A DNA stretch of 64,000 bases, taken from the NCBI RefSeq assembly GCF_036894955.1, contig NZ_CP145905.1, positions 3,676,501 through 3,740,500 on the forward strand, in the 5' to 3' direction. The notes beneath the pieces are model-generated. The model had not been told where the DNA came from. It worked only from the letters and a program-made list of their open reading frames with translations, and searched no databases. Source of the stretch: Paenibacillus sp. KS-LC4. GTDB taxonomy: Bacteria; Bacillota; Bacilli; Paenibacillales; Paenibacillaceae. A program made the position numbers and the translations under genes. Numbering within the stretch: the stretch's first letter is position 1; every line of letters starts with the position of its first letter. Below are positions 8,093-17,561 of this stretch, piece after piece.

Positions 8093-8419
8093 CTAATCGT
8101 ATTGGAACCCTTGAAGCAGGGCAATGGCCGCCATTCCTCCCGTCACATTGAGGAGGCTGCCATAGCCCTGTTTTTCTAAATATCCGCATACATTTGCGCT
8201 GCGAACACCATGTGCGCATACGATATAAAGCGGCTTGTCATCCGCTAATTGTCCCAATTGCTGAGGGATTGTATTCATCGGTATAAGCGTGGACTGCTCC
8301 AGATGATAATAATCCCATTCAAATGACTCACGAACATCAATGACTTGCGCTGCCTCTATCTGCCCTTTCTCCAAAAGCTGCAAAAAAGCATTCGCTTCGA
8401 TCTCTTCCCAATTGCTCAT
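8093..8419 (-). CDS. rhodanese-like sulfurtransferase domain protein
   Basis: A 108-residue single-domain rhodanese with VIDVRESFEWDYYHL near the start and the active-site loop VCAHGVRS containing the catalytic cysteine. Single-domain rhodaneses carry a persulfide and transfer sulfane sulfur in the cytosol. The sulfur acceptor cannot be inferred. It stands alone, divergent from serA. Confidence 0.88.
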   Translation of the reverse strand: MSNWEEIEANAFLQLLEKGQIEAAQVIDVRESFEWDYYHLEQSTLIPMNTIPQQLGQLADDKPLYIVCAHGVRSANVCGYLEKQGYGSLLNVTGGMAAIALLQGFQYD

Positions 8420-8501
8420 GTTTCGTCTCTCCCCTTTATCTATTTAAGCAGGCAATGCATGAATCATATCAAAAAATTTCACATTTGATCAAGTTTGAGG
8501 A

Positions 8502-8531
8502 TTGCAATTGTCCATGTTAATGCTTTAAAAT
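8502..8531 (+). promoter_or_regulatory. candidate sigma-A promoter of serA
   Basis: TTGCAA (8502-8507), an 18-base spacer and TAAAAT (8526-8531). Initiation here would give a leader of about 165 nucleotides before serA. Confidence 0.4.
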
Positions 8532-8596
8532 GATAAAGGCTATCCTTTCTGTTCGTTCGACATGATTCGAGCAGCCGTTTGATGATATGAAACTCT

Positions 8597-8636
8597 CGCC
8601 TCACATGCATCCGTGTGCAAGGGCGGTTTTTATTTT
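8597..8636 (+). terminator. possible attenuator hairpin in the serA leader
   Basis: CGCC at 8597-8600 can pair with GGCG at 8622-8625, with an inner CACA/TGTG pairing, followed by TTTTTATTTT. Placed between the candidate promoter and the start codon, this could be a conditional terminator. The hairpin is imperfect and no T-box signature accompanies it. Confidence 0.4.
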
Positions 8637-8704
8637 AGTATCACACCTGTTGTAGCTTACGAAATGATTTTACAATCGCAAAAATTTTAGGGGGCAATCT
8701 ACTT

Positions 8705-10294
8705 ATGTTTAAAGTGCTAGTATCCGATCCTATCAGCGATCTGGGCATCCAACAGCTTGTAGACGCGGAAGATATCATTGTCGATAAAAAACCAGGTTTA
8801 AGCGAGGACGAGCTCGTCGCCATTATTGGCGAATATGACGCTCTGCTCGTTCGCAGCCAAACGCGTGTAACAGCGCGCATTATGGAAGCTGGCAAGCTTC
8901 TGAAAGTCGTTGGACGCGCAGGCGTTGGCGTAGACAATATTGATCTGGAAGCTGCAACCCAGCGCGGAATCATCGTTATTAACGCACCTGACGGCAATAC
9001 GATTACAACCTGCGAGCATACTTTTGCCATGATGATGGCTGTAGCCCGCCATATCCCTCAAGCGTATATGAAAACGGTCAATGGCGTTTGGGATCGCAAA
9101 TCCTTCCTTGGCGTAGAGCTTCGCAACAAGGTACTTGGCGTTCTTGGCATGGGCCGTATTGGCAGCGAGGTTGCAAAACGTGCTAAAGCTTTCGGCATGG
9201 ACATTCTCGGCTACGATCCGTTTATGACGGAGGAACGTGCAGAGAAGCTTGGCATTAAGCTCGCATCGGTGGAAGAAATTGTCCGTAACGCGGACTTTAT
9301 GACCGTGCACACCCCGCTTACACCAGAGACTCATCATATGATTGGCAAAAACCAATTTGCTGTTATGAAGCCTGGTATGCGTATCGTTAACTGCGCTCGC
9401 GGCGGCATCATTGATGAAATTGCTTTGGTTGATGCAATTGATCAAGGCATCGTTGCTGGAGCCGCTTTCGACGTATTCGAAGTAGAGCCTCCTGCTGAGG
9501 ACCACCCATTCCTGAAGCATCCGAAAATTATCGTAACGCCTCACCTTGGCGCATCGACAGTAGAGGCCCAAGAAAATGTTGCGATTGATGTTTCGGAGCA
9601 GGTGCTGCACATTTTGCGTGATGAGCCGTTCAGCAATGCAGTCAACATGCCGCCAATTCCGGCTGGCCTGCAAAGCAAGCTTCAACCGTATTTCATACTT
9701 GGAGAAAAGCTGGGCAGCTTTATTGCCCAAATGACAGACGGGCCTGTACAGGAAATCGTTGTCGGCTACTCGGGTGACCTTGCGGAAGTAGATACACAGC
9801 CATTGACTCGCTACGTTGTCAAAGGCATTCTGTCCCATCACCTTGGCACAGAGCAAGTTAATATTGTCAACTCTTTGCACCTTGCGAAAGAACGCGACGT
9901 CAACATTGTCGTTCAAAAATCGCATATTTCGAAGGACTTTACGAATCTCGTAACCGTATCGCTGCGCACGAAGAAGGAAGATCGCGTCGTTGGAGGTACA
10001 CTTCTTACAGGTTACGGTCCTCGCATTGTGCAAATTGACAACTTCCCTGTCGATGTTACACCAGAAGGCAACCTGATTCTGATCTCGCATAACGATAAAC
10101 CAGGTATTATCGGTCGCGTAGGTACGCTGCTGGGCACGAATGACGTGAACATCGCAACGATGCAGGTGGGTCGTCAGCTGGAGGGCGGCTCCGCGATTAT
10201 GGTGCTGCGTGTTGACAAAGGAACACCGAAAGAGGTTCTTGAGCAGCTTACAAATTTAACTGAACTGAACACTGCAAAAGAAATCAAAATTTAA
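8705..10294 (+). CDS. serA: D-3-phosphoglycerate dehydrogenase
   Basis: A 529-residue long-form enzyme catalysing the first step of serine biosynthesis, 3-phosphoglycerate to 3-phosphohydroxypyruvate with NAD+. Seen in order: a substrate-binding half, the Rossmann motif VLGMGRIGSEVAKR (about 145-158), the catalytic region VNCARGGIIDE, PHLGAST with the active-site histidine, an intervening ASB domain (about 310-440) and a C-terminal ACT domain (about 455-529) for allosteric control. AGGGGG precedes the ATG. It is monocistronic, with a strong terminator directly after it. Confidence 0.96.
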   Translation: MFKVLVSDPISDLGIQQLVDAEDIIVDKKPGLSEDELVAIIGEYDALLVRSQTRVTARIMEAGKLLKVVGRAGVGVDNIDLEAATQRGIIVINAPDGNTITTCEHTFAMMMAVARHIPQAYMKTVNGVWDRKSFLGVELRNKVLGVLGMGRIGSEVAKRAKAFGMDILGYDPFMTEERAEKLGIKLASVEEIVRNADFMTVHTPLTPETHHMIGKNQFAVMKPGMRIVNCARGGIIDEIALVDAIDQGIVAGAAFDVFEVEPPAEDHPFLKHPKIIVTPHLGASTVEAQENVAIDVSEQVLHILRDEPFSNAVNMPPIPAGLQSKLQPYFILGEKLGSFIAQMTDGPVQEIVVGYSGDLAEVDTQPLTRYVVKGILSHHLGTEQVNIVNSLHLAKERDVNIVVQKSHISKDFTNLVTVSLRTKKEDRVVGGTLLTGYGPRIVQIDNFPVDVTPEGNLILISHNDKPGIIGRVGTLLGTNDVNIATMQVGRQLEGGSAIMVLRVDKGTPKEVLEQLTNLTELNTAKEIKI

Positions 10295-10317
10295 TAAAGA
10301 CTTTAAGCTTATGCAAG

Positions 10318-10357
10318 AAACCCCTACGTGTTCTTTATTGACCACTTAGGGGTTTTT
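10318..10357 (+). terminator. intrinsic terminator of serA
   Basis: AAACCCCTA at 10318-10326 pairs with TAGGGGTTT at 10347-10355, and the stem runs into TTTTT on the plus strand. It ends serA just before the convergent res operon. Confidence 0.85.
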
Positions 10358-10427
10358 GCTTTTCAATCAAGCTCTATTCATTTATGAAAATGTTTCACGA
10401 GCAACAAGATTTAATGCTTCTTTTCAA

Positions 10428-10455
10428 CAAAAAATAGCGCTCCGACAGGAGCGCC
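10428..10455 (-). terminator. intrinsic terminator of the res operon
   Basis: On the minus strand GGCGCTCC, loop TGTC, GGAGCGCT is followed by ATTTTTT, eight bases after the resE stop. Confidence 0.88.
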
Positions 10456-10462
10456 TTGACAG

Positions 10463-11929
10463 CTAATGCTTCGTTTCGACAGGCAGCAACAGCGTAAAGG
10501 TCGTGCCTTTGCCGAGTATGCTGTCTACTTCGATTTGCCCATTATGCTGGGTTATAATATTTTTGACAATCGCAAGGCCGAGACCCGTTCCAACAGAGGT
10601 GCCTCGCTTGCGCGATTTGTCCGCTTTATAAAACCGTTCGAAAATATATGGCAAATCCTCGCTAGGAATGCCCTGACCCTCATCTTTAATTTGCATTTGA
10701 ATAAAAGGGGTCTGATTAATCGTCATTTGGCTTGCCGCAATGGTCACGGACTTGCCCAGCGGCGTATGCCGCAGCGCATTATCCAGCAAATTGGTCAGCA
10801 CCTGCTCTAGCCGATCTTCATCCGCCCCTAGCAGCAAGAGCGGTAGATCAGGCAGCTCTGTCTTAAACATGACTTCCCGTTCTTTGGCAAATACTTGGAA
10901 CTTGCGATGCACACGCCTTATAATTTGCAGCAAATCGACCTGCCGCAAGTTCAACTCCACATGCCCAGCCTCCATGCGCGCCATATCCAGAAAATCATTG
11001 ACTAGCCGGCCCATACGCAGTGATTCATCATATATGACCTGTACAAGCTCTTTACGCTCCTCTGGAGATGCCACAATATCATCAAGCAGCGCTTCGCTGT
11101 AGCCTTGCATCATCGAAAGAGGCGTTCTAATCTCATGCGAAACATTCGCCACAAAGTCCCGCCGCAGCTTCTCCAGCTTATGCTCCTCCGTCACGTTTCG
11201 AATAACGGCGACCGCTCCACGGGCAACGCCCTCGCGCAGCAGCGGAGCCATCACGACCGACCACATGCTGTTGTGCACGTATACTTTATTCGAAACATCG
11301 CGGCCTTCGTCCATAACCTTCTCGAATATATCAAGCAGCGGCCCAGGAACAGAAGAGTAGGGCTTTGTGCTATCGTAAAAAGCATCGCCCCACTCCTGAT
11401 TAAGCTCAGCCCAGCGGTTTATAAGCAAATGTCCCGGCGGATTTGTTAAAATGATTTCGCCTTCAGCATCGAATGTTATTACACCGTCACCCATGCTGCG
11501 CAAAATGCTCGACAAATGCTCCTTCTCATGATTTAGATCATGAATGAGCTTATCGACCTGCTCAGTCATATGATTGAACGTATTCGCCAGCTCGCCAATT
11601 TCATCATTTGAGCGAATTTTCACCCGCATCTGATAATTCCCTTGCGAAATGGAATCAGCAGCCTCCTTCAGCTCCAATAACGGCTGCTGAATTTTGCGCG
11701 ATAGAAAGAAGGCAAAAAACGTAGACATCAGAAAACCAATGACTGCAACGATGACGAACAGCAGCATTACTTCATGGCTGGCATCCTTTTCAAACAAATA
11801 CCCAATGTAAGGAACAAGAAACACGCCAAGCGTCAGCAGTACAACCGCCACAAGCAAAATAATCGTCACCCATAGCTTGCCTACGACGCTATGCCACAAT
11901 AGAAAAGGAGAATACTTCCTCCAGTTCAT
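10463..11929 (-). CDS. resE: sensor histidine kinase ResE
   Basis: A 488-residue membrane kinase: TM1 (about 17-40), a very short outside loop, TM2 (about 52-74), HAMP (about 75-127), PAS (about 135-245), HisKA with phospho-acceptor histidine in FVANVSHEIRTPLS, and a HATPase domain with N-, G1- and G2-box motifs (DNALRHTP, DEGQGIP, GTGLGLAI). With ResD it controls aerobic and anaerobic respiration and cytochrome c maturation in Bacillus. Its ATG overlaps the resD stop as TAATG. The outside loop is only about a dozen residues, much shorter than in the B. subtilis protein. Confidence 0.92.
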   Translation of the reverse strand: MNWRKYSPFLLWHSVVGKLWVTIILLVAVVLLTLGVFLVPYIGYLFEKDASHEVMLLFVIVAVIGFLMSTFFAFFLSRKIQQPLLELKEAADSISQGNYQMRVKIRSNDEIGELANTFNHMTEQVDKLIHDLNHEKEHLSSILRSMGDGVITFDAEGEIILTNPPGHLLINRWAELNQEWGDAFYDSTKPYSSVPGPLLDIFEKVMDEGRDVSNKVYVHNSMWSVVMAPLLREGVARGAVAVIRNVTEEHKLEKLRRDFVANVSHEIRTPLSMMQGYSEALLDDIVASPEERKELVQVIYDESLRMGRLVNDFLDMARMEAGHVELNLRQVDLLQIIRRVHRKFQVFAKEREVMFKTELPDLPLLLLGADEDRLEQVLTNLLDNALRHTPLGKSVTIAASQMTINQTPFIQMQIKDEGQGIPSEDLPYIFERFYKADKSRKRGTSVGTGLGLAIVKNIITQHNGQIEVDSILGKGTTFTLLLPVETKH

Positions 11930-12645
11930 TACTTTGGCACCTCAAGCTTGTAGCCGACGCCCCACACCGTTGTAATCATGGCTGCTGCATCGCCCGAAAC
12001 TTTGTTCAGCTTCTCGCGCAGACGCTTGACATGCGTATCTACGGTTCGGAGATCACCAAAAAACTCATAGTTCCATACATCCTTAAGCAGTTCCTCACGG
12101 GAAAACACCTTGTCTGGCGAAACAGCCAAATAGTGCAACAGCTCATATTCCTTTGGCGTCAAGCTTACTTCCTGCCCTGCCGCTGTTACACGGTGAGCAT
12201 CATGCTCAATGACCAAATGCGGAAATACGATATTGTTGCTGGAATTGACCTCCTTCGTCAAAAAGGCAGTGGCTGAGGAGCGGCGCAATATCGCCTTAAC
12301 CCGATAAATGACTTCGCGCGGGCTAAATGGCTTAACAACATAATCGTCAGCCCCCACCTCAAACCCTTGTACGCGATTCATTTCCTCGCCTTTCGCTGTC
12401 AGCATAATGACAGGCGTCGCCTTCACTTGACGAAGGCGGGAGCACATTTCCACGCCGTCAATGCCCGGAAGCATGACGTCGAGCAAAATCAGCGCGTAGT
12501 CCGTAGCTGTAGCCATTTGCAGAGCGGATTCCCCATCCTCCGCTTCATCAATGACATAGCCTTCCTTTTCTAAATACATTTTGAGCAAACGGCGAATCCG
12601 TTCTTCATCGTCAACAACCAAAATTCGGTTGGCGAAATTAGACAT
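11929..12645 (-). CDS. resD: response regulator ResD
   Basis: An OmpR/PhoB-class regulator: a receiver domain with DDEERIRRLL, phospho-acceptor aspartate in LILLDVMLPG, and the KPFSPREV lysine, then a winged-helix domain ending VWGVGYKLE. The start at 12645 (MSNFANRIL) has AAAGGGG about 9 bases upstream; a longer frame from a TTG at 12666 would place the start inside that site. It is phosphorylated by ResE and activates respiratory genes, usually including the res operon. It directly follows resC. Confidence 0.94.
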   Translation of the reverse strand: MSNFANRILVVDDEERIRRLLKMYLEKEGYVIDEAEDGESALQMATATDYALILLDVMLPGIDGVEMCSRLRQVKATPVIMLTAKGEEMNRVQGFEVGADDYVVKPFSPREVIYRVKAILRRSSATAFLTKEVNSSNNIVFPHLVIEHDAHRVTAAGQEVSLTPKEYELLHYLAVSPDKVFSREELLKDVWNYEFFGDLRTVDTHVKRLREKLNKVSGDAAAMITTVWGVGYKLEVPK

Positions 12646-12672
12646 ATCCACTAACCCCTTTCCCAATCGCGA

Positions 12673-13935
12673 TTAATTCGTTCCCGCGTAAGAATGAAGA
12701 CCCGCTATTACCAGATTTACACCAACAAGCGTAAACAGTATAACGACGAAGCCAATGACCGCGAGCCAGGAGGAACGCAATCCCTGCCAACCGCGCGACA
12801 ATCTGAAATGCAAATAAGCACTGTAATAAAGCCAGGAAATAAGCGCCCAAACTTCCTTAGGGTCCCAGCCCCAGAACCGCCCCCATGCAATATTGGCCCA
12901 AATCATGGCAAAGATGAGCGCGCCGAGCGTGAAAATCGGAAAGCCAATCGCAATGGCGCGATAGCTGATTTCATCCAGATCATCCGGGTCTACCCCCTCC
13001 ATGACCGGATGAATAACGGCTCCCAGCGGCTTGCGGAATACGAGGCGGAGCAAGCCGTACAGAATCGTTCCAGCAATAATCGACCAAATAACCGTATTGA
13101 GCTTGCGGCCTGCATTTACGCCGTTCATCCAAGATGGCGCCTCCAGCTTCGTGTCGGTCATGCCAAGGAAGCTATCAGCATGGACGACCTGGCTGTTATA
13201 AGGCTTCACAAGCGGAGGCAGGGTATAATTAACCGTTTCGACTTTAGACGACTCCATTCCCTTGGAATCAACTATCGACATCTCCTGTGAGAACTGCGCT
13301 TCATAACCTGCGGCGCGGAAACCAAATACCGCAACCAGAAAACCAATAATAACAACAATCGTATATAGCGAGAACTCTACCCAAAAACGCGATCTCCGCG
13401 CTTCCTTCGTCTCGCTATTGAAATCAACAACCCGCAGCAAATACATAAGTCCGGCAGCAAAACCGACGGCGAAAAAGGCTTCGCCAAGCGCAGCTGTCGT
13501 GACATGTACTTTGAGCCATATGGAGTTAAGCGCTGGAATTAGCGGCTGAACCTCCTGTGGAAAAACCGAGGCATAAGCTACGATAATAACGGTTAGCGGC
13601 AGGGAGAACATGCCCAGCAGCGCTTTACGATAAATGGCATATATAATCGTAAACGCAATCATGATCGCCATGCCGAGAAACGTCATAAATTCGTACATAT
13701 TACTCGTTGGAATTTGGCCGCTTCCTGCCCATCTTGTGAAAAAGAAGGTCAGATGGGCTGCCAGCCCCAAGCTTGAGATGATAAACGCAATGCTTCCCCA
13801 GCGCTTCTCATGCTGAAACGGATCGCGATTGCTCCACTTTTTACCCGCAATCGCAATGACATAAAATAAAAAGGCAAAGCAATACAGAAAAAAAGCGGCT
13901 ATAAAAGCATCACTGCTCAAATCAACTAAACTCAC
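12673..13935 (-). CDS. resC: cytochrome c biogenesis protein ResC (CcsA family)
   Basis: A 420-residue polytopic membrane protein with the CcsA haem-handling signature GRFWGWDPKEVWALISW near the C-terminus and conserved histidines in transmembrane helices. With ResB it forms the system II haem lyase that exports haem and attaches it to apocytochrome c outside the membrane. The start is GTG at 13935, overlapping the resB stop as GTGA, with GGAGGG 8 bases upstream. Confidence 0.94.
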   Translation of the reverse strand: MSLVDLSSDAFIAAFFLYCFAFLFYVIAIAGKKWSNRDPFQHEKRWGSIAFIISSLGLAAHLTFFFTRWAGSGQIPTSNMYEFMTFLGMAIMIAFTIIYAIYRKALLGMFSLPLTVIIVAYASVFPQEVQPLIPALNSIWLKVHVTTAALGEAFFAVGFAAGLMYLLRVVDFNSETKEARRSRFWVEFSLYTIVVIIGFLVAVFGFRAAGYEAQFSQEMSIVDSKGMESSKVETVNYTLPPLVKPYNSQVVHADSFLGMTDTKLEAPSWMNGVNAGRKLNTVIWSIIAGTILYGLLRLVFRKPLGAVIHPVMEGVDPDDLDEISYRAIAIGFPIFTLGALIFAMIWANIAWGRFWGWDPKEVWALISWLYYSAYLHFRLSRGWQGLRSSWLAVIGFVVILFTLVGVNLVIAGLHSYAGTN

Positions 13936-15593
13936 GCGTTATTCCCTCCGTTATCTAGCGACTTTGGATCTACGGTCACGCCAATCTTTTGAAGCGCGCC
14001 TGCCACATCCGACCGCATGCCATACCAGTTTTTATTCGTGTGTGCGCCAAGCGAAAGCTGACCATCGTCAATGCGCAGCCAAATTCTACGATGCTGCCAG
14101 TATGAGCCCATCAACAAGCCGATCATGGATATAGCTGCACCGACCCAGACAAAATCCAGCGCCTTGTCCACACGAACATTAAGCGAGGTAGAAGCTTCTG
14201 AGAAGTTGACATTTTGCATCCCGTCAACCTTGATCTCAAACTTGCTTGCTAATGCGCCATTAATTTGATCCTGCCCAAACTTCTCCTTGTCCTTCTGCAT
14301 CGGAAAATACATATAAGGCTGTCCCGCTTCAGGGAGTCCCGGACCGGTAATCAGAAAGACGAATGCTGGTGCATTTGGTTCACGCCCGAGCGTCGTCGGT
14401 TCGCCGTTCTCGCCAACTGCAAAGTCCATGTAATTGGCAATAAGCCGCATTTTGTATGGGCCAAGCTCATAATTCAGCGCAGCATCCTTCATCGTCAACT
14501 CGAACGGCCCGTATTTCTCGCCCGTCTCTTTGTTGATCAGCATAGGCTTGACGCTTATGAGCCTCGGCGTCAGATCGAAGTCAAACTGATAAAGCTTCAA
14601 GCCTTTGTAATTCAGCGGGCTGTTGACGATAATATTATGCTTCGCTACTTCCTCCAGCACCGGCGTCTCGCCAGCCTCGCAGCCGCTTGTACACGTATAA
14701 AGCACAGCCGCCGTTTCATAAAGCTTCGCCCTAGCCTGTCCCTTCAGCTCCGGCGGAAGCTCGTCATCCGTATAAAAGTCAACGGTAAACTTTTCATTTT
14801 TAACATAATAGTTGGTGCCTTCTATTGGTACAGTCGCTCCATCAGCTATCGTTATATAGCTGTCCATTTGCCAGCCGGGCAGGCTGCGGGCGAGTATCGA
14901 CAGCAGAAACAAAATAAGGCCGATATGATTAATATAAGGTCCCCATCTGCTAAATCGGTTTTTCTCCGCAAGCAGTGCGGAGCCGTCCATATGAACACGA
15001 TAGCGCTTCCGCTTTAGCTGAGCCGCAAACTGCTCCACCCATGCCTCGGCAGGCTCATCCACCTTTGCGGAATAAACCGTCTTCTGCCGATTGATGAACT
15101 GTAGATGCTTGCGAATTTGCTGCTTGCTTAGCGCCCGATAAAGCGGCAAAATCCGATCCAGGCTGCAAATGACGAGTGACGTCCCAATCATTACAAGCAG
15201 CGTAATAAACCACCAGGACTCGTACGTGTGCGTCAAACCTAGCATATGATAGATTTTGCCTGGTGTGCCATATGTACTTTCATAATAAGCCGCTATATCA
15301 AAATTGTTAATAAACGTGTTTTCCTGCGGGTAAATCGTTCCAAGAGTAGCGCCGAGAAACGTCAGCACTATTAAATAAATCGCAATTTTTACGGAAGAAA
15401 AAAAACTCCAAATCCGGTCGATTGGATTTTGGTTTTTTTTCTGCGAACGCCGGGCAATGCCGTCATAACGCATTTCTAGCGGCTCGCTTTGCTGCTGGTC
15501 CTCCATCAGCGGCTTGCCGCAGCTTTCGCACAGCACCGTTCCAACCGCGTTCTGATGACCGCATTCACACTTGGTGTTATGTATAGCTAACAC
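13932..15593 (-). CDS. resB: cytochrome c biogenesis protein ResB
   Basis: A 553-residue membrane protein. An N-terminal zinc-ribbon-like CxC...CxxC segment (residues 9-11 and 22-25) precedes transmembrane helices, a large extracytoplasmic domain (about 260-470), and a last membrane helix near 475-495. ResB is the CcsB-type partner of ResC in system II cytochrome c maturation. The GTG start at 15593 has AGGAGG 8 bases upstream. It follows resA by 12 bases. Confidence 0.93.
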   Translation of the reverse strand: MLAIHNTKCECGHQNAVGTVLCESCGKPLMEDQQQSEPLEMRYDGIARRSQKKNQNPIDRIWSFFSSVKIAIYLIVLTFLGATLGTIYPQENTFINNFDIAAYYESTYGTPGKIYHMLGLTHTYESWWFITLLVMIGTSLVICSLDRILPLYRALSKQQIRKHLQFINRQKTVYSAKVDEPAEAWVEQFAAQLKRKRYRVHMDGSALLAEKNRFSRWGPYINHIGLILFLLSILARSLPGWQMDSYITIADGATVPIEGTNYYVKNEKFTVDFYTDDELPPELKGQARAKLYETAAVLYTCTSGCEAGETPVLEEVAKHNIIVNSPLNYKGLKLYQFDFDLTPRLISVKPMLINKETGEKYGPFELTMKDAALNYELGPYKMRLIANYMDFAVGENGEPTTLGREPNAPAFVFLITGPGLPEAGQPYMYFPMQKDKEKFGQDQINGALASKFEIKVDGMQNVNFSEASTSLNVRVDKALDFVWVGAAISMIGLLMGSYWQHRRIWLRIDDGQLSLGAHTNKNWYGMRSDVAGALQKIGVTVDPKSLDNGGNNA

Positions 15594-15605
15594 GGAAGAA
15601 ACCTC

Positions 15606-16139
15606 CTAATACGTTAACAGCTTCTCTATTCGCTCATCAATATATGCCTCAGTCATTCCACCAACCGTAATATCCATAATTGTACCATCCGGTTTAACGA
15701 AAAAAGTCGTTGGATACGATCTTAGTCCGTACTCTCGCTCCGTCTTCCGGTCCACATCCCGCAATATCGGATAGTTCAGCTCAAACTGATGGACAAAATT
15801 GTTAACGGTGAGTGTATCCTCGCTCAAATTAATAGCCAGAATTTCGAGGCCATCCTTTTGCCATTTAGCAAATTGACGTTCGAATTCCGGCATTTCCTTC
15901 ACGCATGGCGGGCAAAAGGTTCCCCAGAAATTAACGACAATCGCTTTGCCCTTATAATCCGACAGCTGGTGTACGTTGCCCTGTAAATCTACAAGCTTAA
16001 ACTCAGGAGGTGTTCCCCCCACTTTCGGAACGCCCCCGCCTTGATCGGAAGCAAACAAAGTTGTTCCAATCGCATATCCCCCGATAATGAGTACGGCGGT
16101 CAATATGACAATTTGCATCATTTTGCGTGACGATTTCAT
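15606..16139 (-). CDS. resA: thiol-disulfide oxidoreductase ResA
   Basis: A 177-residue membrane-anchored thioredoxin-fold protein with a signal anchor (about 8-28) and active site WGTFCPPCVKEMP, followed by the cis-proline region SYPTTFFV. ResA reduces the haem-binding cysteines of apocytochrome c outside the membrane so that ResBC can attach haem. First gene of the resABCDE block, after rluB. Confidence 0.95.
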   Translation of the reverse strand: MKSSRKMMQIVILTAVLIIGGYAIGTTLFASDQGGGVPKVGGTPPEFKLVDLQGNVHQLSDYKGKAIVVNFWGTFCPPCVKEMPEFERQFAKWQKDGLEILAINLSEDTLTVNNFVHQFELNYPILRDVDRKTEREYGLRSYPTTFFVKPDGTIMDITVGGMTEAYIDERIEKLLTY

Positions 16140-16229
16140 AGAGCTTTCATCACCTGCATTTCAGTTAGTGTGTCTACATAGATAGATCCATTATAACGAA
16201 AAGCTGGCGGCAATTGCCGCTGCCGCCGT

Positions 16230-16973
16230 CTACTTTTTATGAACTTTATGTGACTTGCGGGCGGCCTCGCGCAGCTCCTTCACCTCGACAGGCGTCAGAT
16301 GGCGAAATTGCCCCCTTGCCAAATTGTTCAGGCCCAACTCGCCGAACTTTACCCTTCTCAAGCGAACAACTGGATGGTTAATCGCTTCGAACATTCTTCT
16401 AACCTGACGATTGCGGCCCTCATAGATCGTAATACGGACAGTTGATGTGTTTTCTTCCGTATTCACGTCCTGATACTCCACCTCAGCAGGAGCAGTCATG
16501 CCGTCCTCCAGCTTAACGCCCTTCTTCAATTGATCCAGCAGCGTTCCGTGCGGCACGCCCTTTACTGTCGCATAATAGGTTTTCGGTACATGATGGCTCG
16601 GGTGGGTCAGAAGATTGGCGAACTCGCCGTCATTCGTGAGCAGCAGCAGCCCTTCCGTATCGTAGTCCAAGCGACCTACCGGATAGACGCGCTCCCTGAT
16701 GCCTGGCAAATAATCGGAGACGATTTTGCGGCCTTGCGGATCGCTCGCGCTCGTAATAACGCCCTTCGGCTTATTCAGCATCACATATACTTTTTTCTCA
16801 TTTCGGATTGGCTTGCCATTCACAAGTATGACATCAACAGCAGGGTCTGCTTTCACACCGAGCTCAGTCACTTTCTCGCCATTAACTTCAACCACTCCAG
16901 CCAAAATCATTTCCTCGCATTTTCTCCGGGATGCGATGCCCGCTTGCGCTAATATTTTCTGTAAACGTTCCAA
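16230..16973 (-). CDS. rluB: 23S rRNA pseudouridine synthase RluB
   Basis: An S4 RNA-binding domain (ERLQKILAQAGIASRRKCEEM) is followed by the RsuA/RluB catalytic core with GRLDYDTEGLLLLTNDG, which contains the catalytic aspartate, and RNRQVRRMFEA. It isomerises a uridine in 23S rRNA (U2605 in E. coli numbering). I place the start at TTG 16973, with GAGG at good spacing and the usual family N-terminus; longer frames to 16997 or 17021 add residues without homology. It lies between spmB and resA, as in Bacillus. Confidence 0.9.
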   Translation of the reverse strand: MERLQKILAQAGIASRRKCEEMILAGVVEVNGEKVTELGVKADPAVDVILVNGKPIRNEKKVYVMLNKPKGVITSASDPQGRKIVSDYLPGIRERVYPVGRLDYDTEGLLLLTNDGEFANLLTHPSHHVPKTYYATVKGVPHGTLLDQLKKGVKLEDGMTAPAEVEYQDVNTEENTSTVRITIYEGRNRQVRRMFEAINHPVVRLRRVKFGELGLNNLARGQFRHLTPVEVKELREAARKSHKVHKK

Positions 16974-17027
16974 TACTTTCACCTCAAACTTTATCATAAC
17001 GATATGAGGCGCAAAGCACAAGCGCTG

Positions 17028-17561
17028 TTAACCGAATATGTACATGCAAATGAAAATTGCTGCTAAAAAACCGACCAGATCGGAAAACAAGCCCACTTTA
17101 AGGGCATATTTGGTTTTTCGGATTCCAATCGCTCCAAAATAAACGGTCAGCACATAAAGCGTCGTATCTGTGCTTCCTTGAATCGTAGAAGCAATTCGCC
17201 CAATCATTGAATCCGGCCCATAGGTTTGAATCAGATCTGCGGTAAAAGCAAGAGACCCTGCTCCAGTTAACGGCCTAAGCACTGCAAGCGGCAATACCTC
17301 GCTAGGTATGCTGAGCCAATCGAACAGCGGGCGAACGACGCCACTCATAAAATCCATCGCGCCCGAAGCACGAAACATGCTGATTGCGACCATCATTCCG
17401 ACGAGATGGGGAATAATTGCAATGGCTGTACCGAAGCCATCCTTGGCCCCTTCAGTAAATGTCTCATAGACGGGAACTTTGCGAAAAGCCGCATAAAGTG
17501 GAATAAATACAATAATAGCAGGTATGAGCCATGCCGATGCTCTTGTAAAAGCGTCAAGCAA
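17028..17561 (-). CDS. spmB: spore maturation protein B
   Basis: With a TTG start at 17561 the product is 177 residues, the family's usual size. GGAGG lies 8 bases upstream and the start overlaps the spmA stop by 8 bases. Polytopic membrane protein with RASGAMDF, GPDSMIGRIAS and QGSTDTTLYVLTVYFG. SpmA and SpmB are needed for full spore-core dehydration. A longer frame reaching 17681 lies inside spmA and is unlikely. Confidence 0.9.
   Translation of the reverse strand: MLDAFTRASAWLIPAIIVFIPLYAAFRKVPVYETFTEGAKDGFGTAIAIIPHLVGMMVAISMFRASGAMDFMSGVVRPLFDWLSIPSEVLPLAVLRPLTGAGSLAFTADLIQTYGPDSMIGRIASTIQGSTDTTLYVLTVYFGAIGIRKTKYALKVGLFSDLVGFLAAIFICMYIFG

Noticed and set aside
8537..8704. A T-box leader in front of serA.
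   Set aside because: No conserved T-box sequence (such as TGGNACC) precedes the hairpin, and the leader is short.
8798..10090. A 430-codon open frame on the minus strand opposite serA.
   Set aside because: It is a shadow of serA codon usage. It has no recognisable domain, and serA on the plus strand is unmistakable.
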